From a virus, in IMG/VR virus record IMGVR_UViG_3300027963_000011, positions 1-37,007 of that record: a stretch of DNA of 37,007 bases. One strand, given 5' to 3'. The notes below the pieces were generated by a model, which was not told the DNA's origin, did not search any database, and was given only the letters and a program-made list of their open reading frames with translations. Below, one piece after another: positions 14,773 to 23,746 of the stretch; the first letter of the stretch is position 1; the number at the start of each line of letters is the position of its first letter. The position numbers and the translations under genes were made by a program.

Positions 14773-16139
14773 TATCTAATCCCTAAAGGGTCAGGCGTTG
14801 CTGATTTACCTGCAGGTTTACCCGCAGGTTTGTTTGCAGGATTGGCAGATAATTTTCCTGACGTAAGCATTTTTTCCAGATTATCTAACGCTCGCATATT
14901 AGCTTCATAATCTAAAGAAGGATCAGTGGCGGCTTTTAAGTAAAGCTGCATCTCAGCGTTAGAATCCATTTGTTTGGCCGACATACCCGTAGCATTTTTA
15001 ATCGCGGCCAATAATAGCGGACGTGTTTGTGTAATTGTATTGCGTTCAGATTGTGCCGAAGTACCTAATGCGCGGCCAAATGCTTGCCCTGCGCCAGAAG
15101 ATGAAATAGCTGCGCCAATATTAGTACCTACACGATTTTTGGTTGAAGTTATAGCGTTAGATTCATTTAGCGTGTTGTAGCTACTGCGCAATTGAGAAAT
15201 TAAAGTTTGTGCATCTTCGCGGCCTTTAGCTTTTTTATCTTCTTCCGCTGCTGCTTTTGGCTCTTTACCCGCTAAACCAATGACACCTGGCGATCCTACG
15301 CTGCCGCCGGTGTATTCTCTAGCATTAATCGTAATCATTTGATTAGGATTATTTGGGTCAACAATTGTTGTAATTGTAGGCGCTACAGGCTGCACCGGCG
15401 CTTGTTCAGCACGTTTCATAGACATAAATGTCTTTTGATCTGCGGGCGATAAATTTTTAAACGCGTTTAATTCTTGAAGCGGCTTCACGTCTTTTTCTGG
15501 TGTTGCCGGTGCTGTAGCAATAAATCCTCTGCCTGGAACGTAAACAGAAGAGTTTGCGCCGACAATTTGAGGCTTAGTTAATTCTGCACGTTGTCTTTGA
15601 AGGTCTTGAGCAGCAGCGATAGCCGCAGGAGTGCCCAAGGAAAGAAATCCTGCTATGCGGCGATCTAAATCCGTCGTATCAATTCCAGCGGCAGCAGGCG
15701 AAAGATTGTTTACGTTTGGTGAAGTATTAGCCCCAGTATACGCGGACGCAAGATTGTTGGTAGGCGCAACAGTAGGCGCAGCAGTTTGTGCAGGCATAGC
15801 CGCAGGCGCAGCAGCAGGTCTACCGTTCATCAACTCATCAAATCGTTGTTGATTGTATAGCGCTTGTTTGCCTTTTATAGCGATGTCCATATAGTGCGGA
15901 ACACCGGACGCAATCATGGCATCAAAATTAGCGTTTAAATCTGACGACTTTCCGTTTTCTACAAATTTCTTTTGCATCTCCGCGAGCGCGTCCCGCTCAC
16001 GTTTAGCTTGCTCAAGATTTATCTTGCTTACTTCGGCTTGTTGTTGAGCTACTTGGTTTTGTACATCGCGCTGTTGTGCTCGTTCATATGGCGATATACC
16101 ACCTACACCCAACAAGTTAAAATCTATTGTGCCTGCCAT
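14772..16139 (-). CDS. Internal virion/ejection protein (P22 gp20-like position)
   Basis: The protein has 455 residues. A long charged helix (about 15-65) with many Gln is followed by an Ala/Pro linker (~108-150), a middle region of mixed content, and a C-terminal helical domain (about 355-430, containing RNTITQTRPLLLAAIKNATG). It ends in Lys/Pro repeats (NKPAGKPAGKSA). The helical, low-complexity design and position among ejection proteins point to a structural protein delivered with DNA. There is a good AAAGG ribosome site. No enzymatic motif is visible. Confidence 0.7.
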   Translation of the reverse strand: MAGTIDFNLLGVGGISPYERAQQRDVQNQVAQQQAEVSKINLEQAKRERDALAEMQKKFVENGKSSDLNANFDAMIASGVPHYMDIAIKGKQALYNQQRFDELMNGRPAAAPAAMPAQTAAPTVAPTNNLASAYTGANTSPNVNNLSPAAAGIDTTDLDRRIAGFLSLGTPAAIAAAQDLQRQRAELTKPQIVGANSSVYVPGRGFIATAPATPEKDVKPLQELNAFKNLSPADQKTFMSMKRAEQAPVQPVAPTITTIVDPNNPNQMITINAREYTGGSVGSPGVIGLAGKEPKAAAEEDKKAKGREDAQTLISQLRSSYNTLNESNAITSTKNRVGTNIGAAISSSGAGQAFGRALGTSAQSERNTITQTRPLLLAAIKNATGMSAKQMDSNAEMQLYLKAATDPSLDYEANMRALDNLEKMLTSGKLSANPANKPAGKPAGKSATPDPLGIR

Positions 16140-16149
16140 GATTTAACCT

Positions 16150-16830
16150 TTATCCAAAATAAGGTGGGGTAGCCACAGAAGTATTGCCGCCAAAAAGGTT
16201 GTTATAGTTAATTTTACCTAATTGGTTAGCGACGTCACCATAAGAAGACGCCCTAGCTTGTGAGCCTATTAATCCAGCATTAGCAGCATTAGCCCCTTGC
16301 GTCATCCCTATATTGCCAGCGTTAGATGCGTAACTTGACCCAAGCGCGCCTAAATTATTGGCAGTAGTTTGCGACATCCCCGTTAACGATTGCAATGGAT
16401 TTAGACGAGCTTGCCGTTCAGTTTGATAGCGGTTAAACGCATTCATGTATTCTTGGCTGCCCATGTCTTGGCCGTAACGTTGCGCCGCTTTTAACGCTCC
16501 GCCAGAAATCAACCCGCCTCTGGCAGCCGCTTGTCGGTCAAGGGCATTTTGACCTTCAGATAGTCTAAAAGCGTATCCTGGGTCTTGTCGAAACTGATTT
16601 ACACCAAAATTGGTATATTTAGATGCTTTAATCAATTCTGGTAGCGCATTAACGCCCGCCTTATAAAAAGGCTGTTGCCTTTTTACGCTTTCCTCATACA
16701 TTTGTTTTTGTAGCGCAGTAGCTTCCCTCGCTGCCGCTGCGGTAGTATCCGCCGCATTTTGCGCCGCATCAGCTTGTTGACTTCCGCTAATTAAACTAAC
16801 TGCTGCGGGTACTATAAATGACCAAGGCAT
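16150..16830 (-). CDS. DNA transfer/ejection protein (P22 gp7-like position)
   Basis: This 226-residue protein matches a very common phage pattern: a hydrophobic N-terminus, a Gln/Ala helix, FYKAGVNALPEL (55-66), then DPGYAFRLSEGQNALDRQAA and GGLISGGALKAAQRYGQD. Homologues are annotated as DNA transfer proteins. It sits first of three adjacent ejection-type genes, as gp7 does relative to gp20 and gp16. The start has AAGGAG. The exact role is inferred. Confidence 0.8.
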   Translation of the reverse strand: MPWSFIVPAAVSLISGSQQADAAQNAADTTAAAAREATALQKQMYEESVKRQQPFYKAGVNALPELIKASKYTNFGVNQFRQDPGYAFRLSEGQNALDRQAAARGGLISGGALKAAQRYGQDMGSQEYMNAFNRYQTERQARLNPLQSLTGMSQTTANNLGALGSSYASNAGNIGMTQGANAANAGLIGSQARASSYGDVANQLGKINYNNLFGGNTSVATPPYFG

Positions 16831-16831
16831 A

Positions 16832-17176
16832 TCAAACTCCTTCGCTCAAACATTGAGCAATATTGCGCGCTTGGTCAATATCGCCAGGCACGATTAATAC
16901 TTCGTCTATTTCGTCTTCGTCGGCGCAATCCGTAGCATGGATGCAATACCAAATTACATCTGTAAGCGATTTTACGCCATGATGCTTATTTGCAGCAATA
17001 GTCAAGCAAGCAGGAGCGTGAACAATTGACTTCACCCCATCCACCACCAACTCAACCGATCCGCTGGCCAAAATAGATAAGTGGTCGTGCTTATGGGCGT
17101 GTTGTACCAAAATGTGCCCCGCAGGTATGCGGGTTTCTTTGGTGTACACGCCTGAGCTAAAGTAATGATGGATCAT
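16832..17176 (-). CDS. Small cupin-fold protein
   Basis: The protein has 114 residues. GHILVQHAHKHDHLSILASG (20-39) carries the His pattern of cupin motif 1, and ACLTIAANKHHGV holds the second-motif His pair. This suggests a single-domain cupin with a metal site. Such genes recur in tail/ejection regions of environmental phages, where their job is not known. AAGGCA lies before the ATG. Cupin fold: likely; substrate or binding partner: unknown. Confidence 0.8.
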   Translation of the reverse strand: MIHHYFSSGVYTKETRIPAGHILVQHAHKHDHLSILASGSVELVVDGVKSIVHAPACLTIAANKHHGVKSLTDVIWYCIHATDCADEDEIDEVLIVPGDIDQARNIAQCLSEGV

Positions 17177-17204
17177 TTTATTGCCTTAGCTTAACATAAT
17201 ACTA

Positions 17205-17375
17205 TTAGTCAACAAGTTCGTCAGCAACTATGTTTTCTTGCTTTGGCACTTGTGGGTCAGCTTGGTCACGTACTTTTGCTATTAAAGTAACAACTTGCAC
17301 GAATGGTTTATCGCCCAACGCGCTTAAAATACAGTTAACTTCTTCTAAACTTAAAGTTAGTTTAATGTCCCTCAT
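17205..17375 (-). CDS. Conserved 56-residue phage protein
   Basis: It begins MRDIKLTLSLEEVNCILSAL and ends NIVADELVD. This short pattern (a beta strand, then 'LEEVN.IL.ALG..PF.QV', then an acidic tail) recurs next to tail genes of many phages; function unknown. The start is strongly supported by GGAG seven bases upstream. It fills the gap between the cupin gene and the fibre-associated gene. Confidence 0.8.
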   Translation of the reverse strand: MRDIKLTLSLEEVNCILSALGDKPFVQVVTLIAKVRDQADPQVPKQENIVADELVD

Positions 17376-17407
17376 TTATTTCTCCGTTAATTTTTTTACT
17401 TAAAAAA

Positions 17408-17779
17408 TTATTCAAAAGTTGGTTGAATCCACATTGTATTAATTTCATCCCAAACGTATATGTTTCCATCGTTAGGTTTTGGAACTGGTGGTTGCCATAT
17501 AACGTTATTATTTAACGTCCAACTAGGATACGGTTGCGGGGGTACAAACGCGTCAATATCTTCGCGATAAATATAACCTATGCCTGCGTAGTTTCCTCTA
17601 AACGGAGTTCCGCCATTTTTATGTACGTTGCCGTAAGTGTTATAGCTAGTTTGTTTACACACTTGATTGCGAAGTTCGCCGTACCATTGTTCCCAATCAA
17701 TGCCGTCTTCGTTTTCATTTTTGCCCACAATAACTTCAGTAACAATATTATTTTCATCTAAAAATGCGTAATGAGCCAT
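17408..17779 (-). CDS. Fibre-associated structural protein
   Basis: A 123-residue protein of a type often found directly after a tail fibre gene: MAHYAFLDENNIVTEVIVGK at the start, FRGNYAGIGYIY in the middle and PPQPYPSW followed by a Trp/Pro-rich end. It is probably a virion or fibre-attachment protein, from context. The ATG at 17779 was chosen because it lies just after the fibre stop with GGTGAT upstream; an ATG four codons earlier would overlap the fibre gene. Confidence 0.75.
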   Translation of the reverse strand: MAHYAFLDENNIVTEVIVGKNENEDGIDWEQWYGELRNQVCKQTSYNTYGNVHKNGGTPFRGNYAGIGYIYREDIDAFVPPQPYPSWTLNNNVIWQPPVPKPNDGNIYVWDEINTMWIQPTFE

Positions 17780-17784
17780 ATCAA

Positions 17785-20592
17785 TCACCATGAAATAAGT
17801 CCGGTGCCTGCCGTAAACGTGTACACCGTATTACCGCTAAGCGTAGTTTTTGTATATGTCAGCCCAACGCCTATAGAAGTTAAATCTGAAAGAGTTGCTG
17901 GGTAAGCCAAAATTACCACGCCTGATCCACCAATACCGCCGCCCGCAGCTTGACCACCGCCAGCGCCGCCGCCAGTATTCGCAGTTCCATTTGTTCCACC
18001 AGTAGAAGGTTGACCCGCGCCACCGCCTCCATTGCCTCCAGTTCCTACAGCCGCACCCGAGCTAAGTCTATTTGTACCACCACCACCGCCAGCCAAATAA
18101 TATGTACCTGCTACGTTTTGCCCTATAGTAGAACCTACTATTGGATTTGCTAAGCCAACACCACCATTACCGCCGACGTTACCTACACCATCAGCTCCAA
18201 CCGCGCCAGCACCGCCGCCGCCGCCGCACCCGCCGCCTGTCGAGCCACCAAAAAGTATACCCAATCCACCCGCGTTGCCTTGCCCCGCAGTACCTGCACC
18301 GCCCGCACGGCCGGTAAATCCTGAGCCAGACCCGCCGCCGCCAGAACCACCTGTGGAGCCGTTGGTTAAAGTATTAGTGTTAGAACCGCCTTTACCGCCG
18401 CCAGTAGAAGTTACAGAAGAAAAGACGGAGTTTGTTCCGTTTGTATTCTCCGCGCCGCCGCCGCCAACTGTCACTGTATAGCTAGTAGCTCCGGCTACCG
18501 ATAAAGACCCAGTTAAAAAACCCCCCGCGCCACCAGCGCCTGCTTGAGCAGACGCGCCCGTACCACTGCCGCCGCCGCCAGCTACAACAAGATAAGTAAC
18601 GCTTGACGGAATAATATTTAATCCTGCGCCAGAAATAACCCACGTAGTTGCAGTCATTTTAGTGGCTGTTGCCACTCCATATTGATTTAATATTTTAGGT
18701 GCTGTTGACCCACTTCCTGCCGCATATAACGTGTCAGTTGTAATTGCAATAGTTAAACTTTGCGCTGACATATTGATAAAGGTTAGCTGTGTACCAATTG
18801 GGTAAGCAACTGAAGCATTTGCCGGTATGGTAAATGTTCTAGCGTTAGCATCGCTTGACGGATGAAATATAAATTTACCAGAATCAGCTAAAACCGTAGT
18901 GTAGTTAGCCGATTGACCAGATGGCGAATTGTTCATCGGAACATTTCTAAAACCAACTGCATCAGTTCCATCTACCGTCATATTTGATGCAATTCCACTT
19001 GCTGGCGTACCTAACAACGGAGTTACTAAGGTAGGCGAAGTACCTAACACCACATTGCCGCTACCTGTAGTAGAAGTCCATGTAGGTGCAGCATTACCCG
19101 CCGAAGTTAATAGCTGACCAGTTGTGCCATATGCAGTGCCAGATGAACCAAAAGATATACCCCCAGCAGATGTAATACGTAAGCGTTCTGTTATCGTTCC
19201 GCCTGTCGCTCTTGTATAAAGCTGTAAGTTAGCCGCGTCATCCGCGCCGTCACGACTTGATTGAACTCTAGCTAATTCAACATTTGATCCCGATACTTTA
19301 TTGTAGTAACGAATACGCCCTAATTGTGCATCCGTATTTCTACCGCCAATCAACAATACGTTAGCATCGCCAGCCGTAGAGCTTGAAGTTTCTGCTCGCA
19401 TTTCGACTGCTGTATCGCCACCAACATGCAACCGGACAAGTGGCGTTATTCCAACACCTAAATTTGTCCCATCAAAAATTAACGTGCTTCCTGTTGACAG
19501 AACAGTTGTGCTTGACGCGTAAGCAACGCCGTTAGACGTAAATAAACTTGTGCTGCCTGTGCCGCCGCTAGTAGTGGGTAATGCGGTGCCTGAGTAGGTC
19601 AGCGTTAACGTGCCTGACGTAGTAACGGGGCTGCCAGTCACCGTAAAAATCGCAGGCGCTGATAAACCTACAGAAGTTACCGTTCCAGCTGAAATTGTTC
19701 CCCATGTAGGCGCAGCGCCCGTATTGGCGGTTAATACTTGACCAGTTGTGCCTGCTGCCGTAGCCACAGGCGCAGCGCCGGCTCCGCCGCCATAAACAAC
19801 GCCGTATTGTGTTAATGCAGCAGATGATGCCCAAGCACTTGAGCTAGAAAAATAAGGGATGCCCCCCGAAGTACCTGCAACTGTTAATGCTAACGTGCCA
19901 GAAGTAGTTATGGGGGAGCCAGTAACTGAAACTATTCCGCCGGTAAAAGTTTGGCCGACTGATGTAACCGTTCCGCTGCTAGTTGACGGAGTTGTCCACG
20001 TTGGTACGCCTGCGCCATTGCTAGTTAATACTTGCCCGACTGTGCCTGCGGCGGTAAACGCATACGCCGTACCTGTGCCATACGGCACGGCGCCTGCTGT
20101 GGGAGTGCTAGAACCGTTTGTGCCACCGTTGGCAATAGCTAACGTACCTGCAAGCGTTATCGCGCCGGTAGTAGCTGTTGCTGGCGTTAGGCCGGTTGTG
20201 CCACCTGCAAAAGATAACACGCCTGTATTAGATATGGTGACGTTGCCTGTGGCGCTAGACACCGAAATGCCTGTTCCTGCAAGATTTGACAATACTCCAG
20301 TATTGGCTATTGAGATTGTGCCTGCGCCGTTAGTAACGGAAATGCCAGAACCTGTGCCAAGCGTATTTAACGCGTACCCCGTACCATTACCAATTAATAA
20401 TTGGCCATTCGCGGGAATAGTGTTTAGGCCTGTACCACCACTGGCTACAGGAATAATGCCTGCCCCCGCGCCGGTAATGTTGTACAGGCTATAAAACCAA
20501 CGATACCATTCGCGCGACATCGCGCCGGTACGGTCGTCAGTAATTGGTACCCGTGGAGGCGTTATTTGGGTAGAGTTTGGGCTAGTAGCCAT
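17785..20592 (-). CDS. Tail fibre/adhesin with glycine-rich receptor domain
   Basis: The protein has 935 residues. The N-terminus (about 1-40) has the PNSTQITPPRVPITDD and EWYRWFYSL pattern of phage fibre attachment segments. Residues ~45-350 are Thr/Ser/Gly-rich beta repeats; GTVTSVG plus a VTGSP-TTSGTL block appears twice (207-237 and 303-332). A mid region (about 365-480) resembles a beta-structured shaft. From about 664 to 898 it is an almost continuous Gly-rich domain starting YLVVAGGGG, with many GGGG runs. It ends with a short beta domain. Gly-rich modules of this kind form polyglycine-II sheets in some adhesins and bind receptors. No chaperone gene is evident, apart from the small gene just downstream. 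Confidence 0.88.
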   Translation of the reverse strand: MATSPNSTQITPPRVPITDDRTGAMSREWYRWFYSLYNITGAGAGIIPVASGGTGLNTIPANGQLLIGNGTGYALNTLGTGSGISVTNGAGTISIANTGVLSNLAGTGISVSSATGNVTISNTGVLSFAGGTTGLTPATATTGAITLAGTLAIANGGTNGSSTPTAGAVPYGTGTAYAFTAAGTVGQVLTSNGAGVPTWTTPSTSSGTVTSVGQTFTGGIVSVTGSPITTSGTLALTVAGTSGGIPYFSSSSAWASSAALTQYGVVYGGGAGAAPVATAAGTTGQVLTANTGAAPTWGTISAGTVTSVGLSAPAIFTVTGSPVTTSGTLTLTYSGTALPTTSGGTGSTSLFTSNGVAYASSTTVLSTGSTLIFDGTNLGVGITPLVRLHVGGDTAVEMRAETSSSTAGDANVLLIGGRNTDAQLGRIRYYNKVSGSNVELARVQSSRDGADDAANLQLYTRATGGTITERLRITSAGGISFGSSGTAYGTTGQLLTSAGNAAPTWTSTTGSGNVVLGTSPTLVTPLLGTPASGIASNMTVDGTDAVGFRNVPMNNSPSGQSANYTTVLADSGKFIFHPSSDANARTFTIPANASVAYPIGTQLTFINMSAQSLTIAITTDTLYAAGSGSTAPKILNQYGVATATKMTATTWVISGAGLNIIPSSVTYLVVAGGGGSGTGASAQAGAGGAGGFLTGSLSVAGATSYTVTVGGGGAENTNGTNSVFSSVTSTGGGKGGSNTNTLTNGSTGGSGGGGSGSGFTGRAGGAGTAGQGNAGGLGILFGGSTGGGCGGGGGAGAVGADGVGNVGGNGGVGLANPIVGSTIGQNVAGTYYLAGGGGGTNRLSSGAAVGTGGNGGGGAGQPSTGGTNGTANTGGGAGGGQAAGGGIGGSGVVILAYPATLSDLTSIGVGLTYTKTTLSGNTVYTFTAGTGLISW

Positions 20593-20594
20593 AG

Positions 20595-22037
20595 TTAGGC
20601 ATTAGTTGGGCTAAGTATTAATTCTGCGCCCATAATGGCTAATTTATTAGGGTCAGTACCTGAAACTTCATACACCCTATCACGCAATTTAAGCGTCATG
20701 CCTAACCGACGCCAAAATACACGACGATAATATTCGCCAATTTTGCCAATCTTAGCCCAATGTTCGTTTGACCATGTGTGACCACCGTCATCCGACCAAC
20801 GCAACATAACCTCGGGGTCACTGCCTTGCCCGTCATTTAACCCGACACCGGATTCGCAATCCAATTGCAAACTGTGGTGAGCGGTACGTTTAAGGTTGTT
20901 TTGACCAGTAGGCAACGCGCGCCATGACCGCAGCCATTTTTGTACGCCGCCATTGTCAGCATACACGTCCAAATCAAACGTATAGATATTGCCGTTTTCA
21001 AAGTCGCCGACAATAATGTTGCCGCCAAAGTTACACTGACAATTGCTGCGATGCCGCGTAAAGTCGCCGTTATCCCAACCAGCTCGTTCATGCCACGCTT
21101 GAGTAGCTACGTCGTATACCCATGTTGCGTTGCCGCTAGGAAACGTCAGCACATAAAAAGCGTGACCTTCTTGTTGGTACGTGTACGCGATAGCATCTGA
21201 AATATTGCCGTACTGAGCAATAGCATACTCAACCGCATGAGTTGAAATACGAACGCCGGTATAGCCATTAGCACGGTAAACAATACCTTGGCCACGGGCA
21301 TCGGTGCCTAGCCAAAACAAACCGTTGTCCATCTTGGCGATGGTGTACGCCGATACGCAGCCGATTTCATTAAAAGCGCCTTGAATGCGCTGCAAAGGAA
21401 AGTCCGCCGCTCCTGAGTCGTACCACACTTCTACTGAATCAGTGCCAAATACCCATAGCTCACGATGGTCAGAAATAATGCCAACAACACCATCGGGGGA
21501 ACCTTCAGCACTTGCAAAATCCAATGGGTTAATGGACGCGCCATTTAATAATTTTGACACCCAAATAATTTGGCTGTTTGGCTGATTAAAAACAAAATAG
21601 CCGTCAAGGTATGCAACCGTTACCGCACCTGCAAAGTCAGGGTCAGTGATTTGACCAAATACGTCGGTAGATTCGTTATAAATATAGCCGTTAGGGTTAC
21701 ACGCAAAAAATATCTGCGTGCCATTATCGGCGATAGATACTGGGCCAGTTCCAGATACGGTGCCCAATAATTGCGGTGTAGCTGTTAATCCGGTTAGCTT
21801 ATAAACTTCATTTCCAGACACTACATAAAAATCACTGCCATTGGTCTGATGTGCCCACAATGCGCGGATTGGGCCTGTGCCTACCGTCTGTAAAAAGTTA
21901 AGCCCTGGCGCGCGGTTAAGAAACCCCGCTTCTTTACCGCCTTCAGGTATAACTTCGGGAAACAAATTGACCATGCGATTGTCGGCAGCATTGACGCTGC
22001 GCGCGACATAAGCTGAACCAAGAATCGGGGTTTTCAT
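20595..22037 (-). CDS. Packaged-DNA stabilisation protein, P22 gp10-like
   Basis: This 480-residue protein (P22 gp10 is close in size) has the characteristic opening: GSAYVARSVNAADNRMVNLF and NRAPGLNFLQ (about 42-51). It then reads as a beta-propeller-like series of repeated strands ending in a membrane-free C-terminus. In P22, gp10 closes the portal after DNA packaging together with gp4 and gp26. The ATG at 22037 overlaps the gp4-like stop (TGATG); an upstream TTG was not used. Confidence 0.9.
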   Translation of the reverse strand: MKTPILGSAYVARSVNAADNRMVNLFPEVIPEGGKEAGFLNRAPGLNFLQTVGTGPIRALWAHQTNGSDFYVVSGNEVYKLTGLTATPQLLGTVSGTGPVSIADNGTQIFFACNPNGYIYNESTDVFGQITDPDFAGAVTVAYLDGYFVFNQPNSQIIWVSKLLNGASINPLDFASAEGSPDGVVGIISDHRELWVFGTDSVEVWYDSGAADFPLQRIQGAFNEIGCVSAYTIAKMDNGLFWLGTDARGQGIVYRANGYTGVRISTHAVEYAIAQYGNISDAIAYTYQQEGHAFYVLTFPSGNATWVYDVATQAWHERAGWDNGDFTRHRSNCQCNFGGNIIVGDFENGNIYTFDLDVYADNGGVQKWLRSWRALPTGQNNLKRTAHHSLQLDCESGVGLNDGQGSDPEVMLRWSDDGGHTWSNEHWAKIGKIGEYYRRVFWRRLGMTLKLRDRVYEVSGTDPNKLAIMGAELILSPTNA

Positions 22038-22765
22038 CAATAATTACCCGCATAGATGTTAAACCGCTGACGATTAGCTACCAGAGCGTAAGGCATACTC
22101 ATGATGTCGTCAGGATTGTTGATGCGTTTCAGATTGCGTTTAGACGTCATAGCAATCCGCTGCACTTGCGGTGAAGGTTCAACGCCAAATTCTGGCGCTA
22201 TTTCCATTGCTAAGTTATACGTAAAAGCTCTGAGATAACCTGGTGGAAACAATATATTAGTCGCCAAATTGGCGGGCTGATCTAACTCTTGAACACTAAT
22301 AAAATGCCACTCTAAATCCCTTGTTGGCTTGGGATAGACTGTCATTTGAATGTTGGGGTATTCCATGTTAATCCACATAACTTGTGGATACGTGGACGTT
22401 ACCGTTTTAACCGCAATCCCATCATATTGCTGTTGGTTAATAAACTTAATACCAAACGATACGTTGGTTTGTGGATCGCGAAAATATGTTGAGTCATCTA
22501 ACAACACGGGGCGTAAACCGTCAAATCCGCCGATACTTGCGCCAGATGGGCCAAGATGGCGTTGAATTTCGCCCGCAGGCCACGTAAATGTTTGGTCAAT
22601 CGTGTTAAAAATTGATAACCGCTCAGTATTCCATGAGTCGATCATCTGATTAAGCGCCATCAACGAATCTTGCGATACAGACGCGGACGTAGTCTCGCCT
22701 TCGGCCAATACGCCTAGCAATCGCAACGCTCTGTTAATTTGATCGCCAGCAGTGTATACCGCCAT
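22037..22765 (-). CDS. Tail accessory factor, P22 gp4-like
   Basis: A 242-residue protein starting with the gp4-type helix (AGDQINRALRLLGVLAEGET) and ALNQMIDSWNTERLSIF. It contains many aromatic beta segments and ends RQRFNIYAGNY. It should bind the portal ring and form the first tail section. It has a strong AAAGGAG start site and is coupled to the gp10-like gene. gp4 in P22 also has cell-wall hydrolase activity; no such motif can be identified here. Confidence 0.9.
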   Translation of the reverse strand: MAVYTAGDQINRALRLLGVLAEGETTSASVSQDSLMALNQMIDSWNTERLSIFNTIDQTFTWPAGEIQRHLGPSGASIGGFDGLRPVLLDDSTYFRDPQTNVSFGIKFINQQQYDGIAVKTVTSTYPQVMWINMEYPNIQMTVYPKPTRDLEWHFISVQELDQPANLATNILFPPGYLRAFTYNLAMEIAPEFGVEPSPQVQRIAMTSKRNLKRINNPDDIMSMPYALVANRQRFNIYAGNY

Positions 22766-22775
22766 ATTCGCTCCT

Positions 22776-22973
22776 TTAAGCTGCCGCCTCTACAGTAGGG
22801 CGACTACGACGACGTTTGACTTCCAGCTCATTAGATGCTGGTGCCGCTTCTTCGGGAGCCAAAGGCGTGTCGTGAGTATACCTCACCCAACCGTTTTGTT
22901 CATCTGCTTCAGCCTCTAATTCCATCGTAGCGACTTTAGTGCCGTGCACAGGGTGTTGTAGATATATATTCAT
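22776..22973 (-). CDS. Small conserved phage protein (MNIYLQHPVHGTKVA type)
   Basis: The protein has 65 residues. Its N-terminus (NIYLQHPVHGTKVATMELEA) and the WVRY-TP pattern recur between coat and tail genes in other podoviruses, with a variable acidic linker and KRRRSR tail. Role unknown. There is no purine-rich ribosome site; instead a stable hairpin (22980-22999) ends six bases before the ATG. Expression may therefore depend on coupling to the preceding RNA structure or a low initiation rate. Confidence 0.75.
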   Translation of the reverse strand: MNIYLQHPVHGTKVATMELEAEADEQNGWVRYTHDTPLAPEEAAPASNELEVKRRRSRPTVEAAA

Positions 22974-22979
22974 GAGAGT

Positions 22980-22999
22980 AACGGGGCCGAAGCCCCGTT
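22980..22999 (-). terminator. UNCG-loop hairpin before small gene
   Basis: On the minus strand AACGGGGC and GCCCCGTT form a perfect 8-bp stem with a UUCG tetraloop. It has no run of U behind it (TTAC follows), so it is a weak terminator or an RNA-stabilising structure. It lies between the 87-residue gene and the 65-residue gene. Confidence 0.6.
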
Positions 23000-23002
23000 T
23001 AA

Positions 23003-23266
23003 TTAGCCCGTTAAACCTAAAGTCTTCAAGCTACCAATAACAGTGTTTACGTTTGACAAAGTTGTATTTAACGCAGAAATTTGCGTAGTCGTCAAACCAC
23101 TAACATTAGAAGTTGTTAACGTAGGTGTTGCGGCAGTAGTTATTGCTGCGGGTTGATTAGTTGCGACTGCACCAAAAAAGCCAGCAGTGCCACCTGATTT
23201 GCCCATAACAGCGCCATCAAGTTGCTGGTCTTCGTATGCAACGCCAATCGATTTGGTGTTAGGCAT
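23003..23266 (-). CDS. Probable small virion protein, 87 residues
   Basis: It has a Gly/Ala/Thr-rich body and a C-terminal helix (TTTQISALNTTLSNVNTVIG) with heptad-like spacing, suggesting oligomerisation. It has no catalytic motif. Its place directly after the coat and 136-residue genes suggests a head accessory or fibre protein; this is inference. A GGAAAAA ribosome site is present. Confidence 0.75.
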   Translation of the reverse strand: MPNTKSIGVAYEDQQLDGAVMGKSGGTAGFFGAVATNQPAAITTAATPTLTTSNVSGLTTTQISALNTTLSNVNTVIGSLKTLGLTG

Positions 23267-23279
23267 AATTTTTCCTTTT

Positions 23280-23301
23280 AAAAACAGGGGCCGAAGCCCC
23301 T
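23280..23301 (-). terminator. Hairpin with UUCG loop and U-tract
   Basis: On the minus strand AGGGGC, UUCG loop and GCCCCT are followed by GTTTTT. This is the most terminator-like of three matched hairpins in the coat region. It lies just after the 136-residue gene and before the 87-residue gene, and may lower transcription beyond the highly expressed head genes without ending it. Confidence 0.7.
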
Positions 23302-23306
23302 ATTTA

Positions 23307-23717
23307 TTACGCTACGCGATAAACAGTGTAAGCACCGTCAGCGGTTTTACGGAATAGGAAACGACCTGCGGCAGTAATTGCTACTGCTACAGTTGCGTTG
23401 CCACCATCAGTAATGCCCGTACCCAAAGCTAACGCGCCCGTGCCTGAACTAGTACCAGTGTTAACCAGAACCAATTCAAACGTGCTGTTTGCTTTTGCGC
23501 TAGTAACGATTGCATCGATAGCAGAAGCAGTAGGCAGCGTGTAAGTTTGAGCTGTAGTAGCACCAGCACCAACTAGCAAAACGCCAGAAGTAACTTGTGC
23601 CGCAGTCAACGTAGCTGTAGCCGCTACAGATAAAGGTGCTGCTTGAACGCTTAATACAACTTCATTGAGGTTGCCGTCACCAACTTGATAGCCACCTGCG
23701 CCATTTGGAAGTGCCAT
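23307..23717 (-). CDS. Decoration-like head protein, 136 residues
   Basis: It is Ala/Thr/Val-rich, begins ALPNGAGGYQVGDGNLNEVV and ends AGRFLFRKTADGAYTVYRVA. A beta-sandwich pattern runs throughout. It matches a common neighbour of P22-type coat genes in podoviruses and is presumed to be a capsid-surface or stabilising protein. AAAGGAAAA lies before the ATG. The role is inferred from context. Confidence 0.8.
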   Translation of the reverse strand: MALPNGAGGYQVGDGNLNEVVLSVQAAPLSVAATATLTAAQVTSGVLLVGAGATTAQTYTLPTASAIDAIVTSAKANSTFELVLVNTGTSSGTGALALGTGITDGGNATVAVAITAAGRFLFRKTADGAYTVYRVA

Positions 23718-23746
23718 GATAATTTTCCTTTAAAAAGAGTCGTTAA

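Noticed and set aside
17785-20592. Long plus-strand frames (for example 19859-20494, Val/Pro-rich)
   Set aside because: They mirror the Gly/Thr-rich codons of the fibre gene on the other strand and have no start signals or domains.
17785-20592. Diversity-generating retroelement acting on the fibre
   Set aside because: No reverse transcriptase, template repeat or accessory gene was seen anywhere in the window.
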